A stretch of 64,000 bases of DNA from Paraburkholderia solisilvae. Lineage in GTDB: Bacteria > Pseudomonadota > Gammaproteobacteria > Burkholderiales > Burkholderiaceae. The translations under genes and the position numbers were made by a program. Positions 36,381 to 46,141 of the stretch are shown piece after piece (position 1 is the stretch's first letter; the number at the start of each line of letters is the position of its first letter). The stretch covers positions 1 through 64,000 of the forward strand of contig NZ_CADIKF010000002.1 in the NCBI RefSeq assembly GCF_902859875.1, read 5' to 3'. The notes beneath the pieces are model-generated. The model did no database searches, was not told the DNA's origin, and saw only the letters and a program-made list of their open reading frames with translations.

Positions 36381-37751
36381 TCAATCCCGGTCGATCAACG
36401 AAGTCTTTTTCGTCTCCGGCATCCACAGGTAGCAGATCAGCGAAGCGCAAATACACGCCGACACGTACCAGAAGAACCAGTTTTCGTGTCCGCTCTTCTT
36501 CGTCCACAGCGCGATGTACTCGACGGTTCCGCTAAACACCGACACACTGATCGCATACGGCACCGCCAGCCCGAACGTGCGCACTTCGACCGGAAACAGC
36601 TCGGCTTTCGTGATCGTGCTGACCGACGAATACATCGCCACCACCGCAAGCGCCGCCATCACCACGACAAACGCGACCCAAGGACTCTGCGTGCCCTTCA
36701 GGAAGGTGAAGAGCGGCACGGTGCCAAACGTTCCCAACACGCCGAAGGTCAGCAGCAACGGACGGCGTCCGATCCGGTCCGATAACGCGCCGTACACTGG
36801 CTGCAAGACGGTGAAACCGATTAGCGACAGCACCGAAATCAGGCTCGCGGTGCTTTTGGCCATGCCAGCGCTGTTCACGAGAAACTTCTGCATATAGGCG
36901 GCATACGCATAGTTCCCGACCGAACCGCCGAGCGTCAGGCCGAACACCATCCAGCACGCCTTCTTGTGGCGCAGCGCTTCACGAATCGCGCTGACCTTTC
37001 TAGCGCCCTTTGCGCCTTTCACACCCTTCGCGTGCTTTTCGAACGATTCGGTTTCCTTCATGTTCCGCCGCAGCAGAATGCCGACCAGGGAGATCAATGC
37101 GCCGATCAGGAACGGAATGCGCCAGCCCCAACTCTGCAATTGCGCCTGCGTGAGGAAGAACTGCTGCATCAGCACCAGCGTTCCCATCGCCAGCAATTGG
37201 CCGAGCGAAATAGTCGTATACAGGAAGCTCGAATAGAACCCGCGCTGCCCTTTCGGCGCGGTTTCGCTCAGATACGCCGCAGCGCTGCCGCCTTCGCCGC
37301 CGATGCTCAAGCCCTGCAGAATACGCGCGACCAGCAGAATCACCGGCGCTGCAATGCCGATCGTCTGATAGCCCGGTGTCAGGCCGATCATCAGCGAGCC
37401 GAAGCACATCATCGAAACCGATAGCAACAGCGCCGCGCGGCGGCCGCGACGGTCCGCGTAGATGCCGAGCACCCATCCGCCGACCGGCCGGGCCAGAAAG
37501 CCGATCGCAAACACCGCGGCGGTTCTCAGCAGCGACACGGTCTCGTCGCCGGCCGGAAAAAACTCTCTCGAGAAGTAGATCTCCAGCCCGACGTAGACGA
37601 ACCAGTCGTAATACTCGATCAGGTTACCGATCGAGCCGCTGAAGATGCCCCATACACGCTGGCGCATGTTCATATCGACGACGGCGTGCGGCCGTCCCTC
37701 CGCGCGCACGGGCGCGTACCCGCCCGCGTTTCCGCGTACATCCTGCGTCAT
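36381..37751 (-). CDS. MHS-family MFS transporter (dicarboxylate/alpha-ketoglutarate permease-like)
   Basis: This 456-aa metabolite:H+ symporter has 12 predicted helices and hallmark sequences SGSIGNLIEYYDWFVYVGLEIYFSREFF, GWVLGIYADRRGRRAALLLSV and ILQGLSIGGEGGSAAAYLSE. KgtP, ShiA and citrate carriers belong here, so it should import an organic acid. It is the last gene of an operon with RraA-like and SDR genes, suggesting that the acid is metabolised by them. A GGGGGAG ribosome binding site precedes the ATG at 37751. Confidence 0.92.
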   Translation of the reverse strand: MTQDVRGNAGGYAPVRAEGRPHAVVDMNMRQRVWGIFSGSIGNLIEYYDWFVYVGLEIYFSREFFPAGDETVSLLRTAAVFAIGFLARPVGGWVLGIYADRRGRRAALLLSVSMMCFGSLMIGLTPGYQTIGIAAPVILLVARILQGLSIGGEGGSAAAYLSETAPKGQRGFYSSFLYTTISLGQLLAMGTLVLMQQFFLTQAQLQSWGWRIPFLIGALISLVGILLRRNMKETESFEKHAKGVKGAKGARKVSAIREALRHKKACWMVFGLTLGGSVGNYAYAAYMQKFLVNSAGMAKSTASLISVLSLIGFTVLQPVYGALSDRIGRRPLLLTFGVLGTFGTVPLFTFLKGTQSPWVAFVVVMAALAVVAMYSSVSTITKAELFPVEVRTFGLAVPYAISVSVFSGTVEYIALWTKKSGHENWFFWYVSACICASLICYLWMPETKKTSLIDRD

Positions 37752-37808
37752 TCCTGTCTCCCCCAAACATCGCTTCGTGTTCGGTTATGGCGATGCGGTC
37801 CGTTACGA

Positions 37809-38543
37809 CTAGTCTGTCGAGCCGCGTTTCTTGTTCGCCCATTCAGCGTAGCGGGCCTTGTTGGCCTCGTTCGGCGGATAGAGGCCCGGCAGCGGCGCGC
37901 CGCCCTCCACTTCGTTCATGATCCAGCCTTCGAGTTGCTCCTGTTCGACCGAAGCGGCCACCACCTCGTCGACCATCGCGGCGGGGACCACGACCGCGCC
38001 ATCCTGATCGATCACGATCAGGTCGTTCGGGAACACCGCGACGCCGCCGCACGCGATCGGCTCCTGCCACCCGACGAAGGTCAGGCTCGCGACCGAAGGC
38101 GGCGCCGCGGTGCCCTGGCACCATACGGGCAGCTTCGTGCCCAGCACGCCCGCGAGGTCGCGCACGACGCCGTCCGTGACGAGCCCGGCCACGCCGCGCT
38201 TCTTGATCCGCGCGCAGAGAATGTCGCCGAAGATGCCGGCATCGGTCACACCCATCGCGTCGACCACCGCGATGCAGCCCTCGGGCATCGCTTCGATCGC
38301 GGCGCGCGTGGAGATAGGCGAACCCCACGAGGCAGGCGTCGCGAGGTCTTCGCGCGCCGGCACAAAACGCAACGTAAACGCGCGGCCGACGATGCGCGGC
38401 TGGCCCGGCGCAATCGGGCGCGTACCGCGCAGCCATACATTGCGCAGGCCATGCTTGAGCAGCACCGTGGTCAGTGTCGCGGTCGAAATGCCCGAAAGCG
38501 CGGCGACCACACGCGCGTCGAGCGGCTGGAATTCGGTAGTCAT
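37809..38543 (-). CDS. RraA/HMG-aldolase family protein
   Basis: This 244-aa protein has the RraA/4-hydroxy-4-methyl-2-oxoglutarate aldolase fold (PAREDLATP, GVTDAGIFGDILCARIKKRGVAGLVTDGVVRD, GGVAVFPNDLIVIDQDGAVVVP). The last two blocks hold the residues that bind Mg and the substrate carboxylates in the aldolases. In this operon a metabolic role (aldol cleavage or decarboxylation of a keto acid) is more likely than RNase E inhibition. It lies 23 bases after the SDR gene and 57 bases before the transporter gene. Confidence 0.88.
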   Translation of the reverse strand: MTTEFQPLDARVVAALSGISTATLTTVLLKHGLRNVWLRGTRPIAPGQPRIVGRAFTLRFVPAREDLATPASWGSPISTRAAIEAMPEGCIAVVDAMGVTDAGIFGDILCARIKKRGVAGLVTDGVVRDLAGVLGTKLPVWCQGTAAPPSVASLTFVGWQEPIACGGVAVFPNDLIVIDQDGAVVVPAAMVDEVVAASVEQEQLEGWIMNEVEGGAPLPGLYPPNEANKARYAEWANKKRGSTD

Positions 38544-38566
38544 AGGTTCGGTATCCGAGAGAAAAG

Positions 38567-39352
38567 TTAAACGCTGGCGATCAGCCCGCCGTCGATGCGG
38601 ATCGTCGAGCCGGTGATGTACGACGCGCGCGCACTCGCGAGGAAGGTCACGGCGTCCGCATATTCACGCGGCTCGCCGTAACGGCCCACCGGGATCGACG
38701 CCGTGCTTTCGGCTGCGACGTCTTCGACCGGGCGCCCTTCGCGCTTCGCCTTCGCTTCGTCGAGGAAACGGATACGGTCCGTCGCGATGCGGCCAGGCAA
38801 TACGATGTTGCACGTCACACCGTCGCGGCCCACTTCTTTCGCGAGCGTCTTCGACCAGCCGACGAGCGACAGCCGCAACGCGTTGGACAAGCCGAGATTC
38901 GCAATCGGCGCGACCACACCCGACGACGTGCTCGTGATGATCCGGCCGAAACCGCGGCTGCGCATGCCCGGCAATACGCGGTCGGTGATCGCGATAACGG
39001 ACAGCACCATGCTGTCGAAATGCTTGCGCCAGAGCGCCGCATCCTGTCCGTGCGCCGGCGTCGGCGGGGGTCCGCCGGTGTTGTTCACGAGAATATCGAC
39101 GTGGCCGAATTCGCTTTCGATCTTGCCGACACGCGCATCGATACTTGCGATGTCGGCGAGATCCCATTGAATGGACAGCGCGCGGCCGCCTGCTTTCTGT
39201 ATTGCGTGAGTGGTGTTGTCCGCTGCGGCGAGATCGACGTCGGCGACCGCGACGCGCACACCTTCCGCGGCCAGCGCGCGAGCGATCGCTCCGCCCAGAC
39301 CACCACCGGCGCCGAGTACGAGCGCCACTTTATCGTTCAATTGCAAATCCAC
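38567..39352 (-). CDS. Atypical short-chain dehydrogenase/reductase lacking YxxxK
   Basis: This 261-aa SDR-fold protein has the dinucleotide motif [14 protein letters not shown], an acidic DVD after beta-2 and NNTGG. The catalytic Tyr-x-x-x-Lys is replaced: the aligned stretch [22 protein letters not shown] has Ser and Arg at the Tyr and Lys positions. The catalytic Ser region (STSSG) remains. This matches a known SDR-like subgroup with altered active site. The GTG start at 39352 has GAGGAT upstream; longer in-frame readings are artefacts. It is the first gene of the SDR-RraA-MHS operon. Confidence 0.87.
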   Translation of the reverse strand: MDLQLNDKVALVLGAGGGLGGAIARALAAEGVRVAVADVDLAAADNTTHAIQKAGGRALSIQWDLADIASIDARVGKIESEFGHVDILVNNTGGPPPTPAHGQDAALWRKHFDSMVLSVIAITDRVLPGMRSRGFGRIITSTSSGVVAPIANLGLSNALRLSLVGWSKTLAKEVGRDGVTCNIVLPGRIATDRIRFLDEAKAKREGRPVEDVAAESTASIPVGRYGEPREYADAVTFLASARASYITGSTIRIDGGLIASV

Positions 39353-39452
39353 CGGATCCTCACATAGACGATCGACCGGACGCCTGCACGGACCTCGTCT
39401 CCGGTGAGGGCCGCGTCGCGATCGAAGTGGGAAACCAGTATAGGAACGGTTG

Positions 39453-39475
39453 AATTTCCGTGTAAAACGGAAATT
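39453..39475. promoter_or_regulatory. LysR-type dyad upstream of the SDR-RraA-MHS operon
   Basis: The arms AATTTCCGT and ACGGAAATT are a perfect 9-bp inverted repeat around GTAAA, containing T-N11-A spacings. The dyad lies about 100 bases before the SDR start and 70 bases after the LysR gene end, an ideal position for activation by that LysR protein. Confidence 0.6.
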
Positions 39476-39546
39476 TACGGGCCTTAGCCTAAGAAATTTT
39501 GATCGAACCGGCTTTCGCGATACCGGCTCGCCTGATGTGCGAAGTG

Positions 39547-40455
39547 CTACAGGTGCGAAGCGCGCGCCGCGCGCCGCTTCGTTTGCCCGCTGATTTTCGA
39601 TGCTTGCGCGGCGAGGCTGTCGACCAGCGTTTGCGCGGACGGACGATCGAGTACCGCAAGCCTCGCGAGAATGCCGATTTCGCGCACCAGCGGGCCGCCG
39701 GGCAATCCAAGCACGCTGATGCCGCGGGTCTGCTTCACCGGGACGAGGTCGCCGGGGATGATCGAGCAGCCGAGTCCTTCGCTGACCATATTCAGGATGA
39801 CAGAAGGTTCGTCGAGCTCCATCGTGTCCATCGTCGACAGTCCGTGTTGCTTCAGATAGCGGTCGACCAGCTGCCCGCCGGGCGAGCGGCGGTCGTAGCG
39901 AATGAATGGATGCGTACGCAACAATTCGGGGAGATCGGTTGGCGCGCCTTTCGGCGCGATACCGACATAATGCTCGCTGATCAGCGGAATCCATTTGAGG
40001 TCCGGCGGCAACCCGAGGCGCGGCTTGATCATCACGGCCATATCGAGCTCATGCGAGTCGACTTTCGCGAGCAGTTCGGCCGACACGCCTGGCGCGATAT
40101 TGATCGACGCCGCCGGCTGCACTCGTCTGAACTGCTGCAGCGCCTTCGGCAGAAAGCTCGCCTGCACGGTCGAAATGGCGCCGATATTCAGCCCACCGCG
40201 ATCCGGAAATCCGCGCTGCCGTTTCATGCCATCGAACAGATCGAGAATCTGCGCCGCCTGTTCGAGCGCATGCCGGCCCTCTTCGCACAGCGTCACCGAC
40301 TTGGCCTTGCGATCGAACAGCGCGAAGCCCAGCTCGTCTTCCAGCCGTCTTATCTGAGTGCTGACCGCGGACTGCGTGAGCCCGAGCCGATTGCCGGCGG
40401 CCGAGAATGATTCGGCTTCGGCCGCCACGACAAAAGTGCGGAGATAACGGATCAT
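39547..40455 (-). CDS. LysR family regulator of the SDR-RraA-MHS operon
   Basis: This 302-aa LysR protein has its helix-turn-helix at residues 4-60 ([42 protein letters not shown]). The effector domain begins around [21 protein letters not shown]. It lies upstream of and on the same strand as the catabolic operon, separated by a 194-base gap carrying the dyad at 39453. The ATG at 40455 gives the standard N-terminus; a TTG at 40488 is less likely. Confidence 0.92.
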   Translation of the reverse strand: MIRYLRTFVVAAEAESFSAAGNRLGLTQSAVSTQIRRLEDELGFALFDRKAKSVTLCEEGRHALEQAAQILDLFDGMKRQRGFPDRGGLNIGAISTVQASFLPKALQQFRRVQPAASINIAPGVSAELLAKVDSHELDMAVMIKPRLGLPPDLKWIPLISEHYVGIAPKGAPTDLPELLRTHPFIRYDRRSPGGQLVDRYLKQHGLSTMDTMELDEPSVILNMVSEGLGCSIIPGDLVPVKQTRGISVLGLPGGPLVREIGILARLAVLDRPSAQTLVDSLAAQASKISGQTKRRAARASHL

Positions 40456-40709
40456 GATGCCTGGAGACGCATGGGCTTGTCCCTGCAAATTGAATAGTAC
40501 CGGCGACGATTGTACTTTCTTGCGCGCGGCGACGTAGGCTCAGGCAATCCGTTGCTCTCCGCGTCGCCGTGCATCAACGGCCGCGGCGGCGATCTGACGG
40601 CGGAATGCGCGAGGTTCGATGGGTTGGCGGGCCGCGCTGGAAAGCGGCGGTGAATGCGGCGTATCACGCTTATAACGCTTCAATCACCGACCGGGTGTGA
40701 GCCCATGAG

Positions 40710-41900
40710 TCAAGGCACTCGCGCTTCGTTCGTGCTTCGCGCGGCCACCAGTGCCGATACACGACGAATCTCGCGAGCCGCCAGAACGGACATCGACAGC
40801 GCGCCCGCAACCCACGCCGCCGCGACATAGCCCAACGCGTGAGCGCCAAACACGCGAATGCCTGCGGCGCCGATCACGCCGGCCGCCGTGGCGCCGAAGA
40901 AAATTGCGGAATTGTTCAGTCCGATCACAATCGGCGCGATGGCCGGCGCAATCGTCACGATGCGATATTGCTGAGGCACGAGAACGCCCCAGCCGCACGC
41001 CCCCCAAACGATCACGGCCGGAACCGCCGTCCAGAGACTCGCCCCCGTCCACGGCACGAAAACGAAATCGGCCATCACACACACCAGCATCGCGACAAGC
41101 ACTTTGTGCGCGCCGATTTTGTCGATCAATCGCCCCGCCAGAAGATTCGAGACCGTTCCCGCAGCACCCCATAGCACGAGCAATGCGCCGAACCAGGCTG
41201 AACTGCCGCCGATCGCGCGATCGAAAACCACGGCGAAATACGTATAGAGCGTGAATGCGCCGCTGAAGAACAGCAAGGTTGCCGCGAGCGTCAGACCGAT
41301 ACGTGCGTCGGCCAGCGGCGCGACGCGCTTGGCCAGCGTCACGGACGGCGGCATCGGGATATCGGACAGCAGTGTCAAAACACCGACGCCCGATATGGCG
41401 GCCAGCGCCGCAACGAATAGCATTGTCCAATGCCAGTTGCCGAGGCCGCCGATGATCGTGCCGGTGGGTGAGCCGAGCGCGGTGGACACCGTCATGCCTG
41501 CCACCACCACGGCGAGCGCAAAGCCTCTGCGCTCTGGCGGCACGATCATCGACGCCGCGCTGGTTGCCGTCGGAGAGAACATGGCCGCGCCGAGTCCCGC
41601 GATCGCTCGCGTCGCCAGCGCGATGCCGAAGGTCGGCGCGAACGCCGTCCCCAGGTTCGCCAACACGAAGACCGCAAGGCCGGCCAGCAGCAAATGCTTG
41701 CGCGGCATTCCCGCGGCCAGCGCGGCGATCACCGGCGCGAGCAACGCGTACGTCACAGCATAAGCCGTCGTCATTTGCCCTGCGGCGCCGATGCTTACGT
41801 CGAAACTGCGCGCGATTTCCGGCAGCACACCGGCGACCACAAAGCTGTCGGTGCCGAGCGCGAACATGCCAAGGGATAAAACAAGAAGTCGTCGATCCAT
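40710..41900 (-). CDS. DHA1-type MFS exporter
   Basis: This 396-aa, 12-helix transporter resembles AraJ/NepI/YdhP-like exporters (LSLGMFALGTDSFVVAGVLPEIARSF, VTYALLAPVIAALAAGMPRKHLLLAGL, ALGSPTGTIIGGLGNWHWTMLFVAALA). It probably expels a sugar, nucleoside or drug. It is divergent from a GlxA-type regulator across 99 bases, so that regulator likely controls it. Confidence 0.9.
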   Translation of the reverse strand: MDRRLLVLSLGMFALGTDSFVVAGVLPEIARSFDVSIGAAGQMTTAYAVTYALLAPVIAALAAGMPRKHLLLAGLAVFVLANLGTAFAPTFGIALATRAIAGLGAAMFSPTATSAASMIVPPERRGFALAVVVAGMTVSTALGSPTGTIIGGLGNWHWTMLFVAALAAISGVGVLTLLSDIPMPPSVTLAKRVAPLADARIGLTLAATLLFFSGAFTLYTYFAVVFDRAIGGSSAWFGALLVLWGAAGTVSNLLAGRLIDKIGAHKVLVAMLVCVMADFVFVPWTGASLWTAVPAVIVWGACGWGVLVPQQYRIVTIAPAIAPIVIGLNNSAIFFGATAAGVIGAAGIRVFGAHALGYVAAAWVAGALSMSVLAAREIRRVSALVAARSTNEARVP

Positions 41901-41999
41901 GATCAGGTGCCGGTACGTTGGTCAATTGGAGGTCAGTGTAGCCGCCGGTCCCGTCAACCTGATATAGTCGCAAACGACAACTTTACGGTCATTTACGCC

Positions 42000-42965
42000 A
42001 TGCGCATTTCGATCCTCGCTCTCGACGGACTCTTCGATACCGGGCTCACCGTCGCGCTCGACGCCTTCTCGGCCGCGAACGGTCTCGCGGCCCGGGAACT
42101 GGGCGGAACACCGCGCTTCGAGGTGTCGATCGTCGGCATGCGCAAGCGGGTCCGCACGCGCCACGGGCTGATCGTGCCGGTGCAGGCAGTCACGCCGGAT
42201 TTGAAACCGGACTGGGTATTCGTGCCGGCGTTGAGCACGATCACACCCGAACTGCTGATCGAGTCGCTAGCGCGAACCGATGTGATTCAGGCCAGGACGC
42301 AACTGCTGAAATGGCACGCGGAAGGCGCACTGATCGGCGCGTCGTGTATCGGCACCTTCCTGCTTGCGGAGACGGGGCTTCTCGACGAGCGGGACGCGAC
42401 GACGAACTGGTCGCTGGCGCCGCTCTTCCGGCAGCGTTACCCGCGCGTGCGGCTCAACGAATCGCGCATGCTCGTGCCGTCGGATACAGGTGTGACGGCC
42501 GGCGCGGCGATGGGGCATCTCGACCTCGCGCTCTGGCTGATTCGCAAGGCCAGCCCGGAGCTGGCCTCTCTCGTTTCGCGCTATCTGCTGGCGGATATTC
42601 GCACGTCGCAGGCGCCGTACATCATCCCGAATCATCTGGCGCAGGCCGATCCGCTTATCCAGCGCTTCGAACAGTGGGCGCGTACGCATCTGAAGGCAGG
42701 GTTCTCGCTGCAGGAGGCGGCCGGCGCGCTGGCGACCAGCGCGCGTTCATTGCAACGCCGTTGCCAGGATGTGCTCGGCAAATCGCCGCTTGCCTATTTC
42801 CAGGACCTGCGCGTCGAACGCGCGCAATCGCTGCTTCACGGCAGCGGCCTCGATCTCGAGGCGATCGCGGCCGAAGTCGGTTATGCCGACGGTGCGACAT
42901 TGCGAACGCTTTTGCGCCAGCGTCTGGGACGCGGTGTGCGCGACCTTCGCGCCGACTTGCGTTGA
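42000..42965 (+). CDS. GlxA-type regulator, divergent from the MFS exporter
   Basis: This 321-aa protein has an N-terminal DJ-1/PfpI-like domain (ISILALDGLFDTGLTVALDAFSAAN; elbow IGASCIGTFLLAETGLLD) and a C-terminal AraC domain (FSLQEAAGALATSARSLQRRCQDVLG and LDLEAIAAEVGYADGATLRTLLRQRLG). The ATG at 42000 gives the canonical start of the family; a frame open upstream to 41907 adds unrelated residues. No clear ribosome binding site is visible. Confidence 0.9.
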   Translation: MRISILALDGLFDTGLTVALDAFSAANGLAARELGGTPRFEVSIVGMRKRVRTRHGLIVPVQAVTPDLKPDWVFVPALSTITPELLIESLARTDVIQARTQLLKWHAEGALIGASCIGTFLLAETGLLDERDATTNWSLAPLFRQRYPRVRLNESRMLVPSDTGVTAGAAMGHLDLALWLIRKASPELASLVSRYLLADIRTSQAPYIIPNHLAQADPLIQRFEQWARTHLKAGFSLQEAAGALATSARSLQRRCQDVLGKSPLAYFQDLRVERAQSLLHGSGLDLEAIAAEVGYADGATLRTLLRQRLGRGVRDLRADLR

Positions 42966-43473
42966 TGGGTCGCTCAGTTGGAAAGCGATCGGCAGCGTTA
43001 GGCGGGTAAAGGTGAGAGAAAACGGGAGACGAACGCGCGGCACTACCGTTCAATGCGCATATGCCGCAGCGGATGAGTTGAAAGAGCAGGTTGCCGATGC
43101 GGGCGGCGAATCGCGCGGCGCAAGGCGAACCCCGCTGTTCCGCGTGCCATGACAACGGTCGCCCGTCATGAGGTCATCGCGTCATGAGTCGTCTCAGTCA
43201 CGCTCTCGTGATCGATTCGCGCGGCGAGTCCGCACGACGAATGGCGATGACGGAGGGATAAAGCAGGTTCGGCTCCCGAATCTTCTCACCTTGAAGGTTT
43301 CGCGCCGAACCGCTGCGCACCTCAACTGCTGGGTCGGCACGGACTAAGCGCCTCGCGAGCAGTTGAAGAACGCTCCGATCACGCGTTTTGCCACGCTTTT
43401 ACGAGCGGCGAACATGCCGTCGCTCATCGCAGCGGCGTATCTCCAGCGGCGTCGCATCACCCGCGCCGTTGCA
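42966..43473. other. Intergenic region between convergent genes, no gene recognised
   Basis: These 508 bases lie between two converging genes. The only structure noted is a short direct repeat CGTCATGAG at 43164 and 43180. Open frames here are antisense artefacts. Confidence 0.4.
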
Positions 43474-44241
43474 TCACCCGCGGCTCAACCGGTCATCGGC
43501 AACGTCGCGCGCAGGAAACGGGCGGCTCCAGATCCGGCGCGAACGCGACAGCCGAATCCACAGGCGCACCGCCCGCACGATCACACCGGACACGAAGCGC
43601 ATATCGAATGGCATATCGCGGCGCTTGATATCCAGCAACAGCACGACGCGGTTCTCGTCGCTGTCGTTCCACACCGCATGTTCGAAGGTGTCGTCCCAGA
43701 GAAGAAATTGCCCTTCTTCGAGCCGGTACTCGCGCCGGTCGATCTTCAGTACGGCAGCCGGCTTGCCGTCGCCGCCGCGCGGCATGACCAGCACCAGATA
43801 GCCACGCAGAATGCCGCGGAACGGCCCGCGATGCTCGGGCACATGCTTGCCCGGTCCGAGAATGGAAAACGACGCGGACAATACGTCGGGCGCCTGCGCG
43901 AGCACCGACGCCACCGTCGGGCACTGCGCGAGATTCGGATCAATCGTCACGCCATACGCGCGCATGATGAACATGCGCCAGTCGCGTGCATCATTCGCGG
44001 AAATGGACGCCTGGCTGGCCATCAATTCATGAAAACGCGGGATATGTTCGATATGCCGCGTCACGCCGAATGCTTCGTCGCGAATCGCCTGCCAGTTTGC
44101 CTGGAAAAGTTGAGCATCCGGAAACAGACGGGCGCTCTCGAGAATCGCATTGCCGGAAATCCGGCGATCGAACCATGCGCGAAGCGCATTGGCGAGGCCG
44201 TCATAGAGTGACAACTTACGGGTGCTCTCAGGAATGTTCAT
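43474..44241 (-). CDS. LpxO-like aspartyl/asparaginyl beta-hydroxylase family protein
   Basis: This 255-aa Fe(II)/2-oxoglutarate dioxygenase has the double-stranded beta-helix pattern of the family. VPEHRGPFRGILRGYLVLVMP carries the first iron-binding His and the 2-oxoglutarate-binding Arg; LWDDTFEHAVWNDSDENRVVLLLDI carries the distal His. LpxO enzymes hydroxylate a lipid A acyl chain at the inner membrane. A hydrophobic membrane-associating C-terminal segment (MRFVSGVIVRAVRLWIRL) is present. GGAG five bases before the ATG supports the start. LpxO is the best guess; another beta-hydroxylase role cannot be excluded. Confidence 0.82.
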   Translation of the reverse strand: MNIPESTRKLSLYDGLANALRAWFDRRISGNAILESARLFPDAQLFQANWQAIRDEAFGVTRHIEHIPRFHELMASQASISANDARDWRMFIMRAYGVTIDPNLAQCPTVASVLAQAPDVLSASFSILGPGKHVPEHRGPFRGILRGYLVLVMPRGGDGKPAAVLKIDRREYRLEEGQFLLWDDTFEHAVWNDSDENRVVLLLDIKRRDMPFDMRFVSGVIVRAVRLWIRLSRSRRIWSRPFPARDVADDRLSRG

Positions 44242-44595
44242 TGGTTCTCCACGCCGGCCCGCATGCAATGGGCGCGGCTCCCGAATCAAACAGCGGCTGG
44301 TGCAAGGGCGAATTCGTCCGTCACCCCTTATAAGGCATGCAAAGCAGGCGCGATGTTCCTCTCACGCATGCATTTTTATCATTTGCGAATTCAATTAAAA
44401 TCGAAAGCAAACTTCAACGGAATTGTTAGAATTCGCTTGTGCGGCTTTCGGTTCGCAATACATGGCGAACTCGCGTCGCAGCCGATCCAGACAGATTGTC
44501 GCGTAATGAGCGACGTTTCGTCTTTCTAAATATCACGCCTGAAACAATTGGAAATGGAATCGTGCTTCAAGCCAGGCCGAGCCGGAACCGACGCC
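44242..44595. other. Divergent intergenic region with an A/T-rich stretch
   Basis: The region between the LpxO-like and GNAT genes contains an A/T-rich segment (about 44365-44440), clearly poorer in G+C than its surroundings. It is flanked by GCGAATTC (44385) and GAATTCGC (44429) as inverted copies. It probably contains promoters. Confidence 0.45.
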
Positions 44596-45045
44596 ATGCA
44601 TGACGCCGTCAACACTGCGATCCGCTTGCGCGCCGCCACGCCGGACGATGAACCCTTTCTGATCGAATTGCGCGAGTGCACAATGACCGGGCACCTCGAA
44701 CGCATGGGCGAACCGACCGACGCTGAGTCGCACCGGCTTCGCGTGCGCTCGAACTTCGACGTGGCGCAGATCATCTGTTGCGATAGCCGGCGCATCGGCC
44801 TGTTGAAGGTGGTTCGCTCGGATTCCGTCTGGCGCATTCAGCAGATCCAACTACTACCCGCCTGGCAAGGCCGGGGCATCGGCGCCGGCGTCATTCGCGA
44901 CCTACTCGCACAAGCGCATCGAGCCGGCGTTGCCGTCACGCTCAGCGTGCTGCGCGGCAATCCGGCGTTGAGATTGTATGAACGTTCAGGCTTCCGGGTG
45001 GCTGCGGAAACACCCATCGAACTCAATATGACATGCGATCCATGA
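44596..45045 (+). CDS. GNAT family N-acetyltransferase
   Basis: This GNAT protein of about 149 aa has IRLRAATPDDEPFLIELRE at the N-terminus and the acetyl-CoA pyrophosphate loop in QLLPAWQGRGIGAGVIRDLLAQA (motif A Q-x-x-G-x-G/A). Motif B is in LSVLRGNPALRLYERSGF. The substrate is unknown. Starts at 44554 (ATG) or 44548 (TTG) are possible; 44596 was chosen because the domain begins soon after it. Confidence 0.88.
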   Translation: MHDAVNTAIRLRAATPDDEPFLIELRECTMTGHLERMGEPTDAESHRLRVRSNFDVAQIICCDSRRIGLLKVVRSDSVWRIQQIQLLPAWQGRGIGAGVIRDLLAQAHRAGVAVTLSVLRGNPALRLYERSGFRVAAETPIELNMTCDP

Positions 45046-45168
45046 CACGCGCTTTTTGCAGGCAAACCTCAAGCACGATTTAATTTACGCCTCATTTCCG
45101 GTCGATAAAATGGTTATCGACGTGTGCGTGACCCACGCAATCCCATGTCTAAAGCACGAAGGCGTCAA

Positions 45169-46125
45169 ATGAATATCCGTCAAAAACTTGCCATTGGGCT
45201 CGTCGTTTCGCTTTGCGGTTTGTCCGCAATTGCCGCACATGCCGACACTCAACGTTTTTCACCGGAACCTATGTGCAAGACGACGGATCCCCAGGCCGGC
45301 ATCGCGGCCAGCGCGGTAGAGCAGATTGCCGACACGCCGCGCGGCCCGATCGCTTACTACAGGCTCGGCACCGGCAGTCCGCTCGTGCTGGTGACGGGCT
45401 TTCGCTCAACGCTGACCGAATGGGATGCAGGCTTTCTCACCGAACTCGCGAAGCATCATGATGTGATCGTGTTCGACAATCGCGGCGTGGGCCGATCGGA
45501 GCCGAACGCTCAAACGTTCACGATCGAAGATATGGCACGCGACACCGCCGCGCTGATCGACACGCTGCATGTGCGGCATCCGGTCGTGGTCGGCTGGTCG
45601 ATGGGTGGCGCGATCGTCCAGCAACTGGCAATCGATTCGCCCGCGTCGGTCGGCAAGATGGTCCTGCTCAGCGCGCCGGCGCCCGGCAGTTTCGGCACGC
45701 CGGTCTCGCCGCAAGTGGAAGCGGCGCTGTCCGGCAAGCCCGGCGTGACGCTGCGCGACGTGATGGGCGTGCTGTTTCCCGCCGCGGATGTCGACGAGGC
45801 CGAGCGCTGTTTCACCAAGGACATGTTCAGGCCAGCCGATTACGGCAAGCACCCGATTTCCAGCGCGGTAACCGCGGGACAAACCGAAGCGCTGCGCAGC
45901 TGGGAAGCGAACGATCACGCCGGACAGGCGCTGCGCGCCGTGCAAACGCCAACGCTCGTGATGAGCGGCAACGACGATACGGTCGTCGTGCAGAAGAACG
46001 CCCAGGCGTTGAAGCAGTTGCTGCCGAATGCGCGCCTGCTGCTCGTCGATGCGGCCGGTCACGCGATGATGTATCAATACCCGGCCGCGCTCGCGCGCAC
46101 GATCAGTTCGTTTGCGACGCAGTAA
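45169..46125 (+). CDS. Secreted alpha/beta hydrolase
   Basis: This 318-aa protein has a signal peptide (IRQKLAIGLVVSLCGLSAIAAHA) and an alpha/beta-hydrolase domain. The nucleophile Ser is in VVGWSMGGAIVQQL, the oxyanion region is LVTGFRSTLTEWD, the acid is near MSGNDDTVV and the catalytic His is in AAGHAMMY. It is likely a periplasmic esterase or related hydrolase. AAGGCG precedes the chosen ATG. It is convergent with the response regulator gene, 16 bases apart. Confidence 0.9.
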   Translation: MNIRQKLAIGLVVSLCGLSAIAAHADTQRFSPEPMCKTTDPQAGIAASAVEQIADTPRGPIAYYRLGTGSPLVLVTGFRSTLTEWDAGFLTELAKHHDVIVFDNRGVGRSEPNAQTFTIEDMARDTAALIDTLHVRHPVVVGWSMGGAIVQQLAIDSPASVGKMVLLSAPAPGSFGTPVSPQVEAALSGKPGVTLRDVMGVLFPAADVDEAERCFTKDMFRPADYGKHPISSAVTAGQTEALRSWEANDHAGQALRAVQTPTLVMSGNDDTVVVQKNAQALKQLLPNARLLLVDAAGHAMMYQYPAALARTISSFATQ

Positions 46126-46141
46126 CGTCGCGCGCGCCCCG

